NCBI RefSeq assembly: GCF_000803065.1
Contig: NZ_JSXI01000043.1
Span: 1 to 64,000 of the forward strand
From: Sphingomonas sp. ERG5
GTDB taxonomy: Bacteria > Pseudomonadota > Alphaproteobacteria > Sphingomonadales > Sphingomonadaceae
DNA: 64,000 nucleotides
Direction of reading: 5' to 3'
In this document: in pieces, positions 42,343 to 50,784 of the stretch
Layout of the letters: each line of letters starts with the position of its first letter
Numbering within the stretch: the stretch's first letter is position 1
Program-made: the position numbers and the translations under genes
The notes under the pieces: generated by a model
Seen by the model: only the letters and a program-made list of their open reading frames with translations
Database searches by the model: none
Told to the model about the DNA's origin: nothing

Positions 42343-42567
42343 ATGATGACGATCGTCGCACTATTGGTTTTCGCTGGCGCCTTTGCCGCCGCAGCGATGG
42401 TATTTGCTTATACCCTGCTCCCTGCACTCCCGCGGATCGGTGCGATCCTGTCGGGTCGCGAAGATCCGGTTTTGTCGGCAACTCACCAGCTGGTGGTCAG
42501 GGATCGACGCTCGTCGGCGCGGTCGCGGATGGTTGCTGCACCGGTTGCGTTCCGCGCAGCCGCTTGA
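42343..42567 (+). CDS. Small single-span membrane protein, candidate SOS gene
   Basis: 74 residues: an N-terminal transmembrane helix (IVALLVFAGAFAAAAMVFAY), then a short basic tail (VVRDRRSSARSRM). GGGAG seven bases upstream supports the ATG at 42343. A LexA-type box lies about 90 bp upstream. The 3' end overlaps the converging pssA gene by 71 bp. Small SOS-induced membrane proteins in Caulobacter (SidA, DidA) block division. That function here is only an inference from context; sequence similarity to them is not evident. Confidence 0.65.
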   Translation: MMTIVALLVFAGAFAAAAMVFAYTLLPALPRIGAILSGREDPVLSATHQLVVRDRRSSARSRMVAAPVAFRAAA

Positions 42568-43303
42568 CCCGGGCATAGGAAGAAACGCTGAACGGCAGCG
42601 ACGCGATATAAGCGATGCACAACAGGGATAGCGTGTGCCACGGTGCCGAAATAATCGCCGCGCCGAGCAGAACCATGACCGCCAATGCCTCGAACCGGAT
42701 ATTCCGGCGCAGCTTGAGCGAACTCCATGAATAGGTGGCGACGCTCGACACCATCAGGAGCGCAACCGCAGCGACCCAGGGCGCAACGAGATAGGGTGAG
42801 CGGAACAGCGCCTCACCGGTCCAGAACCACAGGAACAGCGGCAGCAACGCCATCGCCGCTGCGGCCGGCGCGGGAACGCCGGTCAGGAACCCGGCCGACT
42901 TATGCGGCTGTTCGCTGACATCGATATTGGCGTTGAAGCGTGCCAGGCGCAGTGCGCAGAATACCGCCAGGACCAGCGAGCATAACCAGCCGATCCGCGG
43001 CACGGTGTACAGCGACCAAAGATACAGGATCAGAGCGGGCGAAACCCCGAACGAGATCGCGTCCGCCAGCGAATCGAGCTCGGCGCCGAATTTGCTTTCG
43101 CCGTGCAGCATGCGAGCGATCCGTCCGTCGAGACCATCGAGCACGCCGGCGATCAGGATCAGGGCGACGGCAATCTCCCAATCGTGCGAGATCGCGAAAC
43201 GAATCCCGGTCAGGCCACAGCACAAGGCGAGCGCGGTGACCGCATTCGGCACGACCGCGCGCAACGGCAAACCGCGCGTGATGGGTCGCGGACGGCGACT
43301 CAC
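42497..43303 (-). CDS. pssA: CDP-diacylglycerol-serine O-phosphatidyltransferase
   Basis: 268 residues from the GTG at 43303 (a TTG at 43312 is the alternative; neither has a strong RBS). The CDP-alcohol phosphotransferase signature D-G-x2-A-R-x8-G-x3-D-x3-D is complete (LDGRIARMLHGESKFGAELD, then SLAD). About eight membrane spans. Makes phosphatidylserine, which the adjacent psd product decarboxylates. Confidence 0.95.
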   Translation of the reverse strand: MSRRPRPITRGLPLRAVVPNAVTALALCCGLTGIRFAISHDWEIAVALILIAGVLDGLDGRIARMLHGESKFGAELDSLADAISFGVSPALILYLWSLYTVPRIGWLCSLVLAVFCALRLARFNANIDVSEQPHKSAGFLTGVPAPAAAAMALLPLFLWFWTGEALFRSPYLVAPWVAAVALLMVSSVATYSWSSLKLRRNIRFEALAVMVLLGAAIISAPWHTLSLLCIAYIASLPFSVSSYARVKRLRGTQPVQQPSATAPTSVDP

Positions 43304-43325
43304 GCGCGGCAAGACATGGCGGTAA

Positions 43326-44072
43326 TCACTGGGATATGCCGGTCGGCACGACACCGCCAAGGCGACCCAGGACCGTTTCGCCCGCGACGCTGCGCTGTCC
43401 CAGCGCAACCTGACAGGCAATATCATCAGGCAGATAGACATCGACACGGCTGCCGAAACGGATCAGCCCGACGCGCTGGCCGGTGGCGACCATGTCGCCC
43501 GGCTTCACGAAGCCGAGGATGCGCCGCGCGACCAGTCCGGCGATCTGCGTCATGCCGACGCGTCTTCCGTCGCGCCCTTCGACGACGATGTGCTGGCGTT
43601 CGTTTTCCTCGCTCGCCTTGTCGAGATCGGCATTGAGGAATTTGCCCGAAATATAGACGACCTGACGAATCGTGCCCGCGATCGGGGTACGATTAATATG
43701 CACGTCGAACACCGACATGAAGATCGACACGCGGATCAGCGGCGCGTCGCCCAGGCCATTCTCCCCGGCCAGTTCGCGCGGCACGGGTACACGTTCTATC
43801 ATCGTGATCAGGCCATCGGCCGGCGCGATGATCAACCCTTCGCCCACTGGCGTCACACGCACAGGGTCACGGAAAAAGGCGGCGACCCAGATCGTCAGGC
43901 CGATCAGCGGCCAGGCCCAGAAATCCCAGAAGATCAGCGCGAGGAACACAAGGACACCCGCGATCAGGACATATTTGCGTCCTTCGGGGTGCATGTCGGG
44001 GAAGCGCCATTTGACGGTCGGATTCGCCACTGGCGGTTTATCGAATGAAGACATGGAGGGCGGTGTAGCCAT
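43326..44072 (-). CDS. psd: Phosphatidylserine decarboxylase proenzyme (short type)
   Basis: About 248 residues. Two membrane-type segments near the N-terminus ([20 protein letters not shown]), then the conserved [14 protein letters not shown] and the self-cleavage Gly-Ser in [11 protein letters not shown], which generates the pyruvoyl group. Converts phosphatidylserine to phosphatidylethanolamine. The start is uncertain (44072, or 44054 at MSSFDKPP), as no clear RBS is present. It stands 22 bp before pssA. Confidence 0.94.
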   Translation of the reverse strand: MATPPSMSSFDKPPVANPTVKWRFPDMHPEGRKYVLIAGVLVFLALIFWDFWAWPLIGLTIWVAAFFRDPVRVTPVGEGLIIAPADGLITMIERVPVPRELAGENGLGDAPLIRVSIFMSVFDVHINRTPIAGTIRQVVYISGKFLNADLDKASEENERQHIVVEGRDGRRVGMTQIAGLVARRILGFVKPGDMVATGQRVGLIRFGSRVDVYLPDDIACQVALGQRSVAGETVLGRLGGVVPTGISQ

Positions 44073-44470
44073 GCGGCCGGGGCAAGACAACGTGCAGCGT
44101 CAAAAACGCGCATTCCGCTGGCCGATCCAATGTCGATGGAATATAACCTGCCCATGATCTTCCGAAGCGAGCGCAAATAACGGACAGCGACATCGCTTGG
44201 CGTTGTACGGCAGCGGAAAGGTCACATCCGCAAGCCGCCTTCACCTTCATGGGAGGACGCAATGGGCATCGTCATCGCCGTTACTGGATCGGAAATCCCG
44301 CGCTGAGTGCATGTGAGCCTGGAATGATCGGATCATGGGAGCGGGTCGCCGGCGATTGGGCCCGTGCGGCGGTTGCTCCCTGCCCGCGACGGTTGACCAT
44401 TTACCCGCCTTGCTCCTAGACGCCCAATCTAAACCCGGAACCGAAACCTCCCCCTACGGAAAGAGCATCG
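44073..44470. other. psd-icd divergent intergenic region
   Basis: About 400 bp without a supported gene. A 14-codon ORF at 44262-44306 follows a GGGAGG sequence but has no recognisable product. The region should contain the divergent psd and icd promoters; I see no convincing -35/-10 pair or riboswitch. Confidence 0.4.
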
Positions 44471-45682
44471 ATGGCGAAGATCAAGGTGAAGACGCCTGTC
44501 GTGGAAATCGACGGCGACGAGATGACGCGGATCATCTGGCAGTGGATTCGTGAGCGCCTGATTCTCCCCTATCTCGATATCGATCTCGATTATTACGACC
44601 TCGGCATCCAGAAGCGCGACGAGACCGACGACAAGATCACCGTCGAATCCGCTCGCGCGATCCAGAAATACGGCGTCGGCGTGAAGTGCGCGACGATCAC
44701 GCCGGACGAAGCCCGGGTCGAAGAATTCGGCCTGAAGAAGATGTGGAAGTCGCCCAATGGCACGATCCGCAACATCCTGGGCGGTGTGGTGTTCCGCGAA
44801 CCGATCGTGATGAAGAACGTGCCCCGCCTGATCCCCGGCTGGACTCACCCGATCGTTGTCGGCCGTCACGCATTCGGCGATCAATATCGCGCGACCGATT
44901 ACCGCGTCCCCGGCCCCGGCAAGCTGCGCATGGTGTTCGAAGGCGATGACGGCACGGTCATTGACGAGGAAGTGTTCCAGTTCCCATCGGCCGGCGTGGC
45001 GATGGCGATGTACAATCTCGACGATTCGATCCGCGATTTCGCCCGCGCGTCGATGCACTATGGTCTCAACCTGGGCTGGCCAGTCTATCTGTCGACCAAG
45101 AACACCATCCTGAAAGCCTATGATGGCCGCTTCAAGGACATCTTCGCCGATGTTTTCGAAAGCGAATTCAAAGACAAGTTCAAGGAAGCAAACATCGTCT
45201 ATGAGCATCGCCTGATCGACGACATGGTCGCATCGGCGCTCAAATGGCATGGCGAGTTCGTCTGGGCCTGCAAGAATTACGACGGCGACGTGCAGTCGGA
45301 TCAGGTGGCGCAGGGCTTTGGCTCGCTTGGCCTGATGACCTCGGTGCTGCTCACGCCCGACGGCAAGACGGTCGAGGCGGAAGCCGCGCACGGCACCGTC
45401 ACGCGCCACTTCCGCATGCATGAGCAGGGCAAGGCGACCTCGACCAATCCGATCGCGTCGATCTTCGCCTGGACCGGCGGTCTGAAATATCGCGGCAAGT
45501 TCGACGGCACGCCTGAAGTGACCGAGTTCGCCGAGCTGCTCGAAAAGGTCTGCATCGATACGGTCGAAAGCGGCAAGATGACCAAGGATCTCGCGATCCT
45601 GATCGGTCCGGATCAGCCCTGGATGACCACCGAACAATTCTTCGAGGCCGTCCGCGTCAACCTCGAAACCGCGATGGGCTGA
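44471..45682 (+). CDS. icd: Isocitrate dehydrogenase, NADP-dependent
   Basis: 403 residues of the eukaryote-like homodimeric type common in alphaproteobacteria. Characteristic segments: [13 protein letters not shown], the substrate-binding region [32 protein letters not shown], and [10 protein letters not shown] plus SIFAWTGGL. It converts isocitrate to 2-oxoglutarate in the TCA cycle. Confidence 0.97.
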   Translation: MAKIKVKTPVVEIDGDEMTRIIWQWIRERLILPYLDIDLDYYDLGIQKRDETDDKITVESARAIQKYGVGVKCATITPDEARVEEFGLKKMWKSPNGTIRNILGGVVFREPIVMKNVPRLIPGWTHPIVVGRHAFGDQYRATDYRVPGPGKLRMVFEGDDGTVIDEEVFQFPSAGVAMAMYNLDDSIRDFARASMHYGLNLGWPVYLSTKNTILKAYDGRFKDIFADVFESEFKDKFKEANIVYEHRLIDDMVASALKWHGEFVWACKNYDGDVQSDQVAQGFGSLGLMTSVLLTPDGKTVEAEAAHGTVTRHFRMHEQGKATSTNPIASIFAWTGGLKYRGKFDGTPEVTEFAELLEKVCIDTVESGKMTKDLAILIGPDQPWMTTEQFFEAVRVNLETAMG

Positions 45683-45723
45683 TCGTCACGTAACAGTCAG
45701 CATTGAAAACAGGGGGGTGAAGC

Positions 45724-46953
45724 ATGCCGGAACGGGGCGCATCGAATAATGGCTTCACCCCCAACGCTCCCGCCATCATGGCAGCGATCGCCGCAGCCGA
45801 CCATGCGCGGAACGGTGTCGATTTCGGGCCGTTTCTGATCAACGTGATGATGACGAACGCCGGGCAGATCTGGTCATCCGAAAAGGGTGATTATCCGATC
45901 TCCTTCCTGTTCGACGAATATGGGTTGGACGATGGCGGCTTTCACAGCCTGGGCGGCGCCGTCCTGACACAGGCGACCGAAACCACGGCCTCGCGTTGGT
46001 CGATCTACGCCAAACCCCATGCCGGCGCGCAGACCGGTCTCGTACAACCGGCGAGTTTCGACTGGGTGCTGGACGATGCCGGCTCGGGTAATCCCAACTC
46101 GGTCGATTATTTCTGGCCCACCCCACCTGCGGGCTGTCAGGGCGTGGGGATCTGCTTCGCACCAGGGGCGGGACCCGACGGTTTTACACCGCCGACCAGC
46201 TGGTGTGTGGCCAGCACATCCCTCGAACCCGGCCTGACAACGCCATTCTGGAGTGATGCCGGACAGGGCTGGTCGCACCATAGCGGGAATTTGAGCGCGG
46301 TCAGCCTGACCGACACACCGCCTGGTGACAAGATCCGGATCGCGCCACGCACCTATCTCAGCGACGAAGCGGTTGCCTCGGGCAAGTTCGGTTCGTCCGG
46401 CTGGACGCTGGTCGGTGAGAAGATGATGTTGCCCGTCCCGGGCAGCGGCAGCACCCTGCCACCCCCGACGTTCCCGGCGCCGGGCAGCCTTCCGCCGACA
46501 GTCCTGCACGCAGTGGCGATCCTGCCCGGTCATGCGATCGTCGATCCTGATCCGTATCAGGCGTCCGCCTTTTATTACCTCTCCGCCGAAAGCAGCTGGT
46601 CGTTCGGCTCCGCGCCCGACCCCGCCAACCCGACGTACCAGATTTACTACGAGCAGCTGACTCAAGCCGATTTGCGCGCGGTCGCCGGCCTGGCGATCGG
46701 TGCGAAGAGCGGCGTGGTAATACCGCCCACGGCAAATGGCCTGTTGTCGATCGACCTGAACGCGGAATTCTGGCTCAGGAACAATGTCGGGCCAACCGAC
46801 GACACCGTAACCCTGCCCTTGCCGCCCGCGGTGCGCGTTGGCGCGATGCAATATTGGCAACGGACGGTGACATTGACGCTCTGGCGATGTGATGGGAGCG
46901 TCGCGGCCGGCGCCAATTACTTCGCGGCAAGTGTTCGTCCGGTCGTCCGGTGA
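45724..46953 (+). CDS. Unusual 409-residue protein, unknown function
   Basis: 409 residues, no signal peptide, no membrane segment, rich in Pro, Gly, Ser, Thr and aromatic residues. The middle part (PPAGCQGVGICFAPG, later SWCVASTSLEPGL) loosely recalls the plant/fungal Vps62-like (DUF946) pattern of PPxGYxALGxV followed by Cys-Val. The second half reads like beta-sandwich sequence. GGGGGG before the ATG gives a good start. It lies 41 bp after icd but has its own RBS and shows no metabolic link. I do not assign a function. Confidence 0.75.
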   Translation: MPERGASNNGFTPNAPAIMAAIAAADHARNGVDFGPFLINVMMTNAGQIWSSEKGDYPISFLFDEYGLDDGGFHSLGGAVLTQATETTASRWSIYAKPHAGAQTGLVQPASFDWVLDDAGSGNPNSVDYFWPTPPAGCQGVGICFAPGAGPDGFTPPTSWCVASTSLEPGLTTPFWSDAGQGWSHHSGNLSAVSLTDTPPGDKIRIAPRTYLSDEAVASGKFGSSGWTLVGEKMMLPVPGSGSTLPPPTFPAPGSLPPTVLHAVAILPGHAIVDPDPYQASAFYYLSAESSWSFGSAPDPANPTYQIYYEQLTQADLRAVAGLAIGAKSGVVIPPTANGLLSIDLNAEFWLRNNVGPTDDTVTLPLPPAVRVGAMQYWQRTVTLTLWRCDGSVAAGANYFAASVRPVVR

Positions 46954-46973
46954 CGTAAAAAAACGACCGGACG
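46936..46973. terminator. Candidate terminator at convergent gene ends
   Basis: Ten-base arms CGTCCGGTCG (46936) and CGACCGGACG (46964) surround a loop containing AAAAAAA. The left arm overlaps the end of the 409-residue gene; the FAD monooxygenase converges from the right. Confidence 0.4.
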
Positions 46974-46975
46974 GC

Positions 46976-48214
46976 TCATGTCGGGGTAATCGGTGCAGAC
47001 TGATCCGCCTTTCCGGCGTCCGGCGAGCGAACATGCTCCGGTCGAAAGCCAAGACCCAGGATCCGCGCCGGTATACGCCTGAGCATTGGTGTCGCATTCA
47101 GCAATCGGGCCGCAAATGGCGGTCTGGTCATCGGCGTGGTGCTGGCCAATAGCGGTTGAATGATGCGGTCCTGAATCGCGCGCTGCACGCCCTGGGTAAG
47201 CTTTGTCGGCAACATCCGCCGATCCTGCACCTTGCCCAGCAAGGGGTCGACATCCACGCCGTTCGCCATCGGACCGGCCAGCGCATTGGCTGTAGCGACC
47301 GCATCCTGTATCGCAAGATTGATGCCCACGCCGCCGATCGGCGACATGGCATGCGCTGCGTCCCCGATCACGAGCAGGCCGGAACGATGCCAGCGATCGA
47401 GACGATCGACCGTCACCGTCAGCAGTTTGACGTCGTCCCAGCTCTTCACACTCTCGCCGACCGCCGCCGTTTCCGGCCCGACAGCGCGCACGCGGGCCAG
47501 AAAGGCGTCAAGGCCCTCGGCCCTGATTTTCTCCGCTCCCCCCTTGGCGAAGACAAAGGCGCACTGCCAGTAATCGCCTCGATCGATCAGGACGAACAGC
47601 CGTCCGGTATCGAACACGCCCATACTGTCATTCTGCGGCTGCGCGATTTTCGGGATATGAAACCAGAATACGTCCATCGGGGCACCGATCGTCGTGAGCG
47701 GAAAGCCAGCGCGAAAATGCGAATCGCGCCCATCGCAGGCAAGGACGAGGCGACTGCGAATCTCCGTGCCATCCCCGGTGCGAACGCCGCTGACGCGCCC
47801 CCCTTCCTCGATCAGCTCGACCGCCGCGCAATTCTGCTTCAACGCGAATGTCGAATAACGCCGCGCCTGATCCGCGACGAAATCGAGAAACTCCCATTGC
47901 GGCATCAATGCGATGTAGGGCGCCGGGACGCGAAGGTGACGAAAATCGACGATCTTCAGGTCCTGGCCGGCCACGCGACCGCCCAGCTGCTCGACCCGGT
48001 TATGGGGGCGCTGCAAAAGCGCATCGAGCATGCCGAGCTCATGAAAGATCCGCAGGGTCGAGGGATGGACGGTATCGCCACGAAAATCGCGCAGGAAATC
48101 GCCATGTTTCTCCAGCACCAGGGTTTTGACGCCCGCGCGCGAGAACAGCAGGCCGGCAACCATGCCGGCCGGCCCGCCGCCAATAATGACCAGATCGGAA
48201 TTTTGCTCAGTCAT
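46976..48214 (-). CDS. FAD-dependent monooxygenase (UbiH/PHBH-like)
   Basis: 412 residues. N-terminal dinucleotide fold DLVIIGGGPAGMVAGLLFSRAG, central DG motif (LACDGRDSHFR), and C-terminal FAD phosphate motif (LLVIGDAAHAMSPIGGVGIN) match class A flavoprotein hydroxylases. Substrate unknown; not clearly a ubiquinone hydroxylase from sequence alone. The start at 48214 is chosen because similarity begins at MTEQNSD. Confidence 0.88.
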   Translation of the reverse strand: MTEQNSDLVIIGGGPAGMVAGLLFSRAGVKTLVLEKHGDFLRDFRGDTVHPSTLRIFHELGMLDALLQRPHNRVEQLGGRVAGQDLKIVDFRHLRVPAPYIALMPQWEFLDFVADQARRYSTFALKQNCAAVELIEEGGRVSGVRTGDGTEIRSRLVLACDGRDSHFRAGFPLTTIGAPMDVFWFHIPKIAQPQNDSMGVFDTGRLFVLIDRGDYWQCAFVFAKGGAEKIRAEGLDAFLARVRAVGPETAAVGESVKSWDDVKLLTVTVDRLDRWHRSGLLVIGDAAHAMSPIGGVGINLAIQDAVATANALAGPMANGVDVDPLLGKVQDRRMLPTKLTQGVQRAIQDRIIQPLLASTTPMTRPPFAARLLNATPMLRRIPARILGLGFRPEHVRSPDAGKADQSAPITPT

Positions 48215-48252
48215 CGGCTGACAAACCGTTAGCGTTACGATTAGATGCACGG

Positions 48253-50046
48253 ATGGCATCACCGCTCAGTAACGCAGGCTTCAGCGACGCACTCGTCATT
48301 CTCGGCGCGGCGGGTATCGTCATCCCGGCATTCGCGCGGTTCAAGATCAGCCCGGTCATCGGCTTCATCCTGGTTGGATTGCTGGTCGGCCCATCAGGCC
48401 TTGGTTCGCTCGTCCATGACTATCCCTGGCTCTACTATCTGACAATCTCCGACGCGCATGCGATCGAGCCGTTCGCCGAGTTCGGTATCATCCTGCTGCT
48501 GTTCTCGATCGGGCTGGAGCTTTCGCTCAAACGATTATGGGCGATGCGGCAACTGGTGTTCGGGACTGGCGCCGCCCAATTGCTGGGGTCCGCGCTGTTT
48601 ATCGGCTTTGCGCTTCATTTGCTGGGCCAAAGCTGGGCCGGGGCGACCGCCCTGGGCCTGGCGCTTGCCTTGTCTTCGACGGCTCTTGTCTTGCCGATTG
48701 CCGGCACGGCGAGCCCGGTCGGCAAGACATCCTTTGCGATGCTGTTGTTCGAGGATCTGGCGCTCGTGCCGATCATCTTCGCGCTGGCGGCGCTGGCGCC
48801 GACCGCCGCGGGCGAGGGGCTGAGCGGGATATTGGGCGTGGCGCTGCGCGGCCTGTTCACCATCGCGGTGATCTTCGTTGCGGGCAGAATCTTCCTGCCC
48901 CGCCTCTTTGCCCAGGCGGCGCGCACCAAAAGCCCGGAACTGTTCCTGGCCGCGTCGCTGCTCGTGGTCATCATCGCCAGCCTGGCGACGACGGCCGCTG
49001 GCCTCTCGCCCATTGTCGGTGCGCTGCTTGCGGGCCTGCTGATCGCCGAAACCGAATATCACAGCGAAGTCGAGGTGATCACCGCACCGTTCAAGGGGCT
49101 GGCCCTTGGCGTGTTCCTGATCACCGTCGGCATGAGCCTCGACGTGCGGCTCATCCTCGATAATTGGGCCAGCCTGTTGCTGGCGATCGCCGCTGTCGTG
49201 GCGATCAAGACAGCGATGACGTTCGGCCTGCTCAAACTGTCCGGTATCCGCAACGGCGTCGCGGCCGAAGCCGGTGTGCTGATGGCAAGCCCGTCCGAAA
49301 CGACCTTGATCGTGCTCGGTGCGGCGGGACAGGCGCAGCTGATCCTGCCCTCGACCGCGAATTTCTGGCAGACCGTTACCGCGATCGGGCTGACGCTGAC
49401 GCCGCTGCTCGCCGAACTGGGCAAGAAGGTCGCGCGCAGCATCGAGCAACGCGACAAGAGCGTTGAGGAAGCGGAAATTCCACCCGATGGGCCAGGCACG
49501 GTGGTGATCGGATTCGGGCGTGTCGGGCGCATGGTCGCTGACATGCTCAAGGTCCATAATCAGCCCTTCATTGCCGTGGAGGCGGATATCGATGCCGTGT
49601 CGGCTGCTCGCGCCGAAGGCTATCCGGTGATTTTCGGCGATGTTGCGCGCGCCGAACTGGTCGATCGCCTCAATCTCGGCCGTGCCAAGGCGTTGATCCT
49701 GACCATGGATGATCCGGTTCTGTCGGTTCGCCTCACACGCCGCGTCCGCGGCTGGGTCCCCGGCCTGACCATCGTTGCCCGCGCGCGCGACACAAAACAT
49801 GCCGCGGAGCTTTATCGCGCCGGCGCGACCGATGCGGTACCGGAGACACTGGAAAGCTCGCTGCAATTGTCGGAAGCCGTGCTGGTCGATCTTGGCGTCG
49901 CGGTCGGCCCGGTGATCGCCTCGATCCATGAAAAGCGCGACGAACTCCGCAAGGAGATCATGGCGGCGGCGAGCCTGGAACGCGAACCGAGACTGCGACG
50001 CGCGCGGAAATCGGCGCCCGGCACATTGGGTGAGAATGCCAGCTAG
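48253..50046 (+). CDS. Kef-type monovalent cation:proton antiporter (CPA2) with TrkA-N domain
   Basis: 597 residues. About twelve membrane spans of the Na/H-exchanger fold with the conserved LLFSIGLELS and LGLALALSSTALVLP segments. From about residue 416 a cytosolic Rossmann domain follows (VVIGFGRVGRMVADML, TrkA-N/RCK), which gates K+ efflux in KefB/KefC by binding NAD(H) or glutathione adducts. The C-terminal tail is basic. Divergent from the monooxygenase with a short gap. Confidence 0.92.
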   Translation: MASPLSNAGFSDALVILGAAGIVIPAFARFKISPVIGFILVGLLVGPSGLGSLVHDYPWLYYLTISDAHAIEPFAEFGIILLLFSIGLELSLKRLWAMRQLVFGTGAAQLLGSALFIGFALHLLGQSWAGATALGLALALSSTALVLPIAGTASPVGKTSFAMLLFEDLALVPIIFALAALAPTAAGEGLSGILGVALRGLFTIAVIFVAGRIFLPRLFAQAARTKSPELFLAASLLVVIIASLATTAAGLSPIVGALLAGLLIAETEYHSEVEVITAPFKGLALGVFLITVGMSLDVRLILDNWASLLLAIAAVVAIKTAMTFGLLKLSGIRNGVAAEAGVLMASPSETTLIVLGAAGQAQLILPSTANFWQTVTAIGLTLTPLLAELGKKVARSIEQRDKSVEEAEIPPDGPGTVVIGFGRVGRMVADMLKVHNQPFIAVEADIDAVSAARAEGYPVIFGDVARAELVDRLNLGRAKALILTMDDPVLSVRLTRRVRGWVPGLTIVARARDTKHAAELYRAGATDAVPETLESSLQLSEAVLVDLGVAVGPVIASIHEKRDELRKEIMAAASLEREPRLRRARKSAPGTLGENAS

Positions 50047-50270
50047 TAGCGCGATATGACCGGCAAAGCCCGGGTCCGCCTGATTCAAACCGCTTTCCGA
50101 CATGGTCATGCCAGCTCTCCGGCGCGCATGGTGCGCGCTGCGGGTTAGAGCCCGTGCGATCGGCCATTTGAATCAAGCGAACCGGAATCGAACCGCCCAT
50201 GACTTCCGCCCGGCCATTTCCCGATTTTCCCGCAAGCACCCCGAAAAACTCCCGTGCGGATCCATCAAAA

Positions 50271-50347
50271 CTCCCGCAGCTTTTCCCGCAGACTCCCGCA
50301 GAACCCTCAAAAAACCATTCTCCCGCAGAAACTCCCGCAGCTGCGGG
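50271..50347. repeat. TCCCGCAG direct-repeat array with terminal palindrome
   Basis: TCCCGCAG occurs at 50271, 50283, 50293, 50320 and 50332, and once inverted at 50340 (CTGCGGGA), so the last pair forms the palindrome CCCGCAGCTGCGGG. Spacings are irregular (12, 10, 27 and 12). Confidence 0.7.
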
Positions 50348-50464
50348 AATTTGGGGTGATCGCGGCGATGCAGGACGCGCCGCGGAAATGAGACCGCCGA
50401 TTCAACCCCGGCTGTCGCGCCGCTAGAGTCCAGTCTGCTTGGGTAGAATCACTCTTCCCCGTTC

Positions 50465-50545
50465 GTGCTGAGCTTGTCGAAGCACCGTTCTTCTCCTGTA
50501 CGGGAAAAAGAGAAGGGCAGCCCTTCGACGGGCTCGGGCGATCGG
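50465..50545. repeat. Sphingomonad REP-like element (GCTTGTCGAAGC type)
   Basis: GTGCTGAGCTTGTCGAAGCAC contains nested inverted arms (GTGCT/AGCAC and GCTT/AAGC), and about 40 bp later comes CCCTTCGACGGGCTCGGG. I recall this pair of words as a frequent interspersed sequence in sphingomonad genomes. A related half-element (CCCTTCGACACGCTCG) lies at about 50747-50765. Confidence 0.55.
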
Positions 50546-50784
50546 AAGGGAGTGGTTAACTCAACTCGAAAACCGCTCTCGCACAGGACGAATGCCACCG
50601 CATGGTTTCCATTCCCGCGGCTTTCGCCTCTGACGATATGGCGGTGAGGACGGACGGCGATCTACGTCAATCCGCACGCGCTCCCGCTCGCGCCGGACCT
50701 GTCCGAACACCATTGCGTCTTCTCGACCTCAGAGAAAGAGGAGCGGCCCTTCGACACGCTCGACGCGAACCGAGAGCCCCGGCA

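Larger units (their letters stand above)
50047..50784. other. Repeat-rich intergenic region between antiporter and alaS
   Basis: 738 bp between convergent genes with no supported coding sequence. It holds distant inverted words GATTCAAA (50082) and TTTGAATC (50167), the TCCCGCAG array (50271-50347), and two REP-like segments (50465-50545 and about 50747-50780). Confidence 0.6.

Noticed and set aside
44262..44306. 14-codon ORF with strong Shine-Dalgarno before icd
   Set aside because: No run of regulatory codons, no following attenuator hairpin and ends 164 bp before icd; too weak to call a leader peptide.
50271..50347. CRISPR-like array
   Set aside because: Repeats of eight bases with spacers of 2 to 19 bases and no cas genes do not fit CRISPR.
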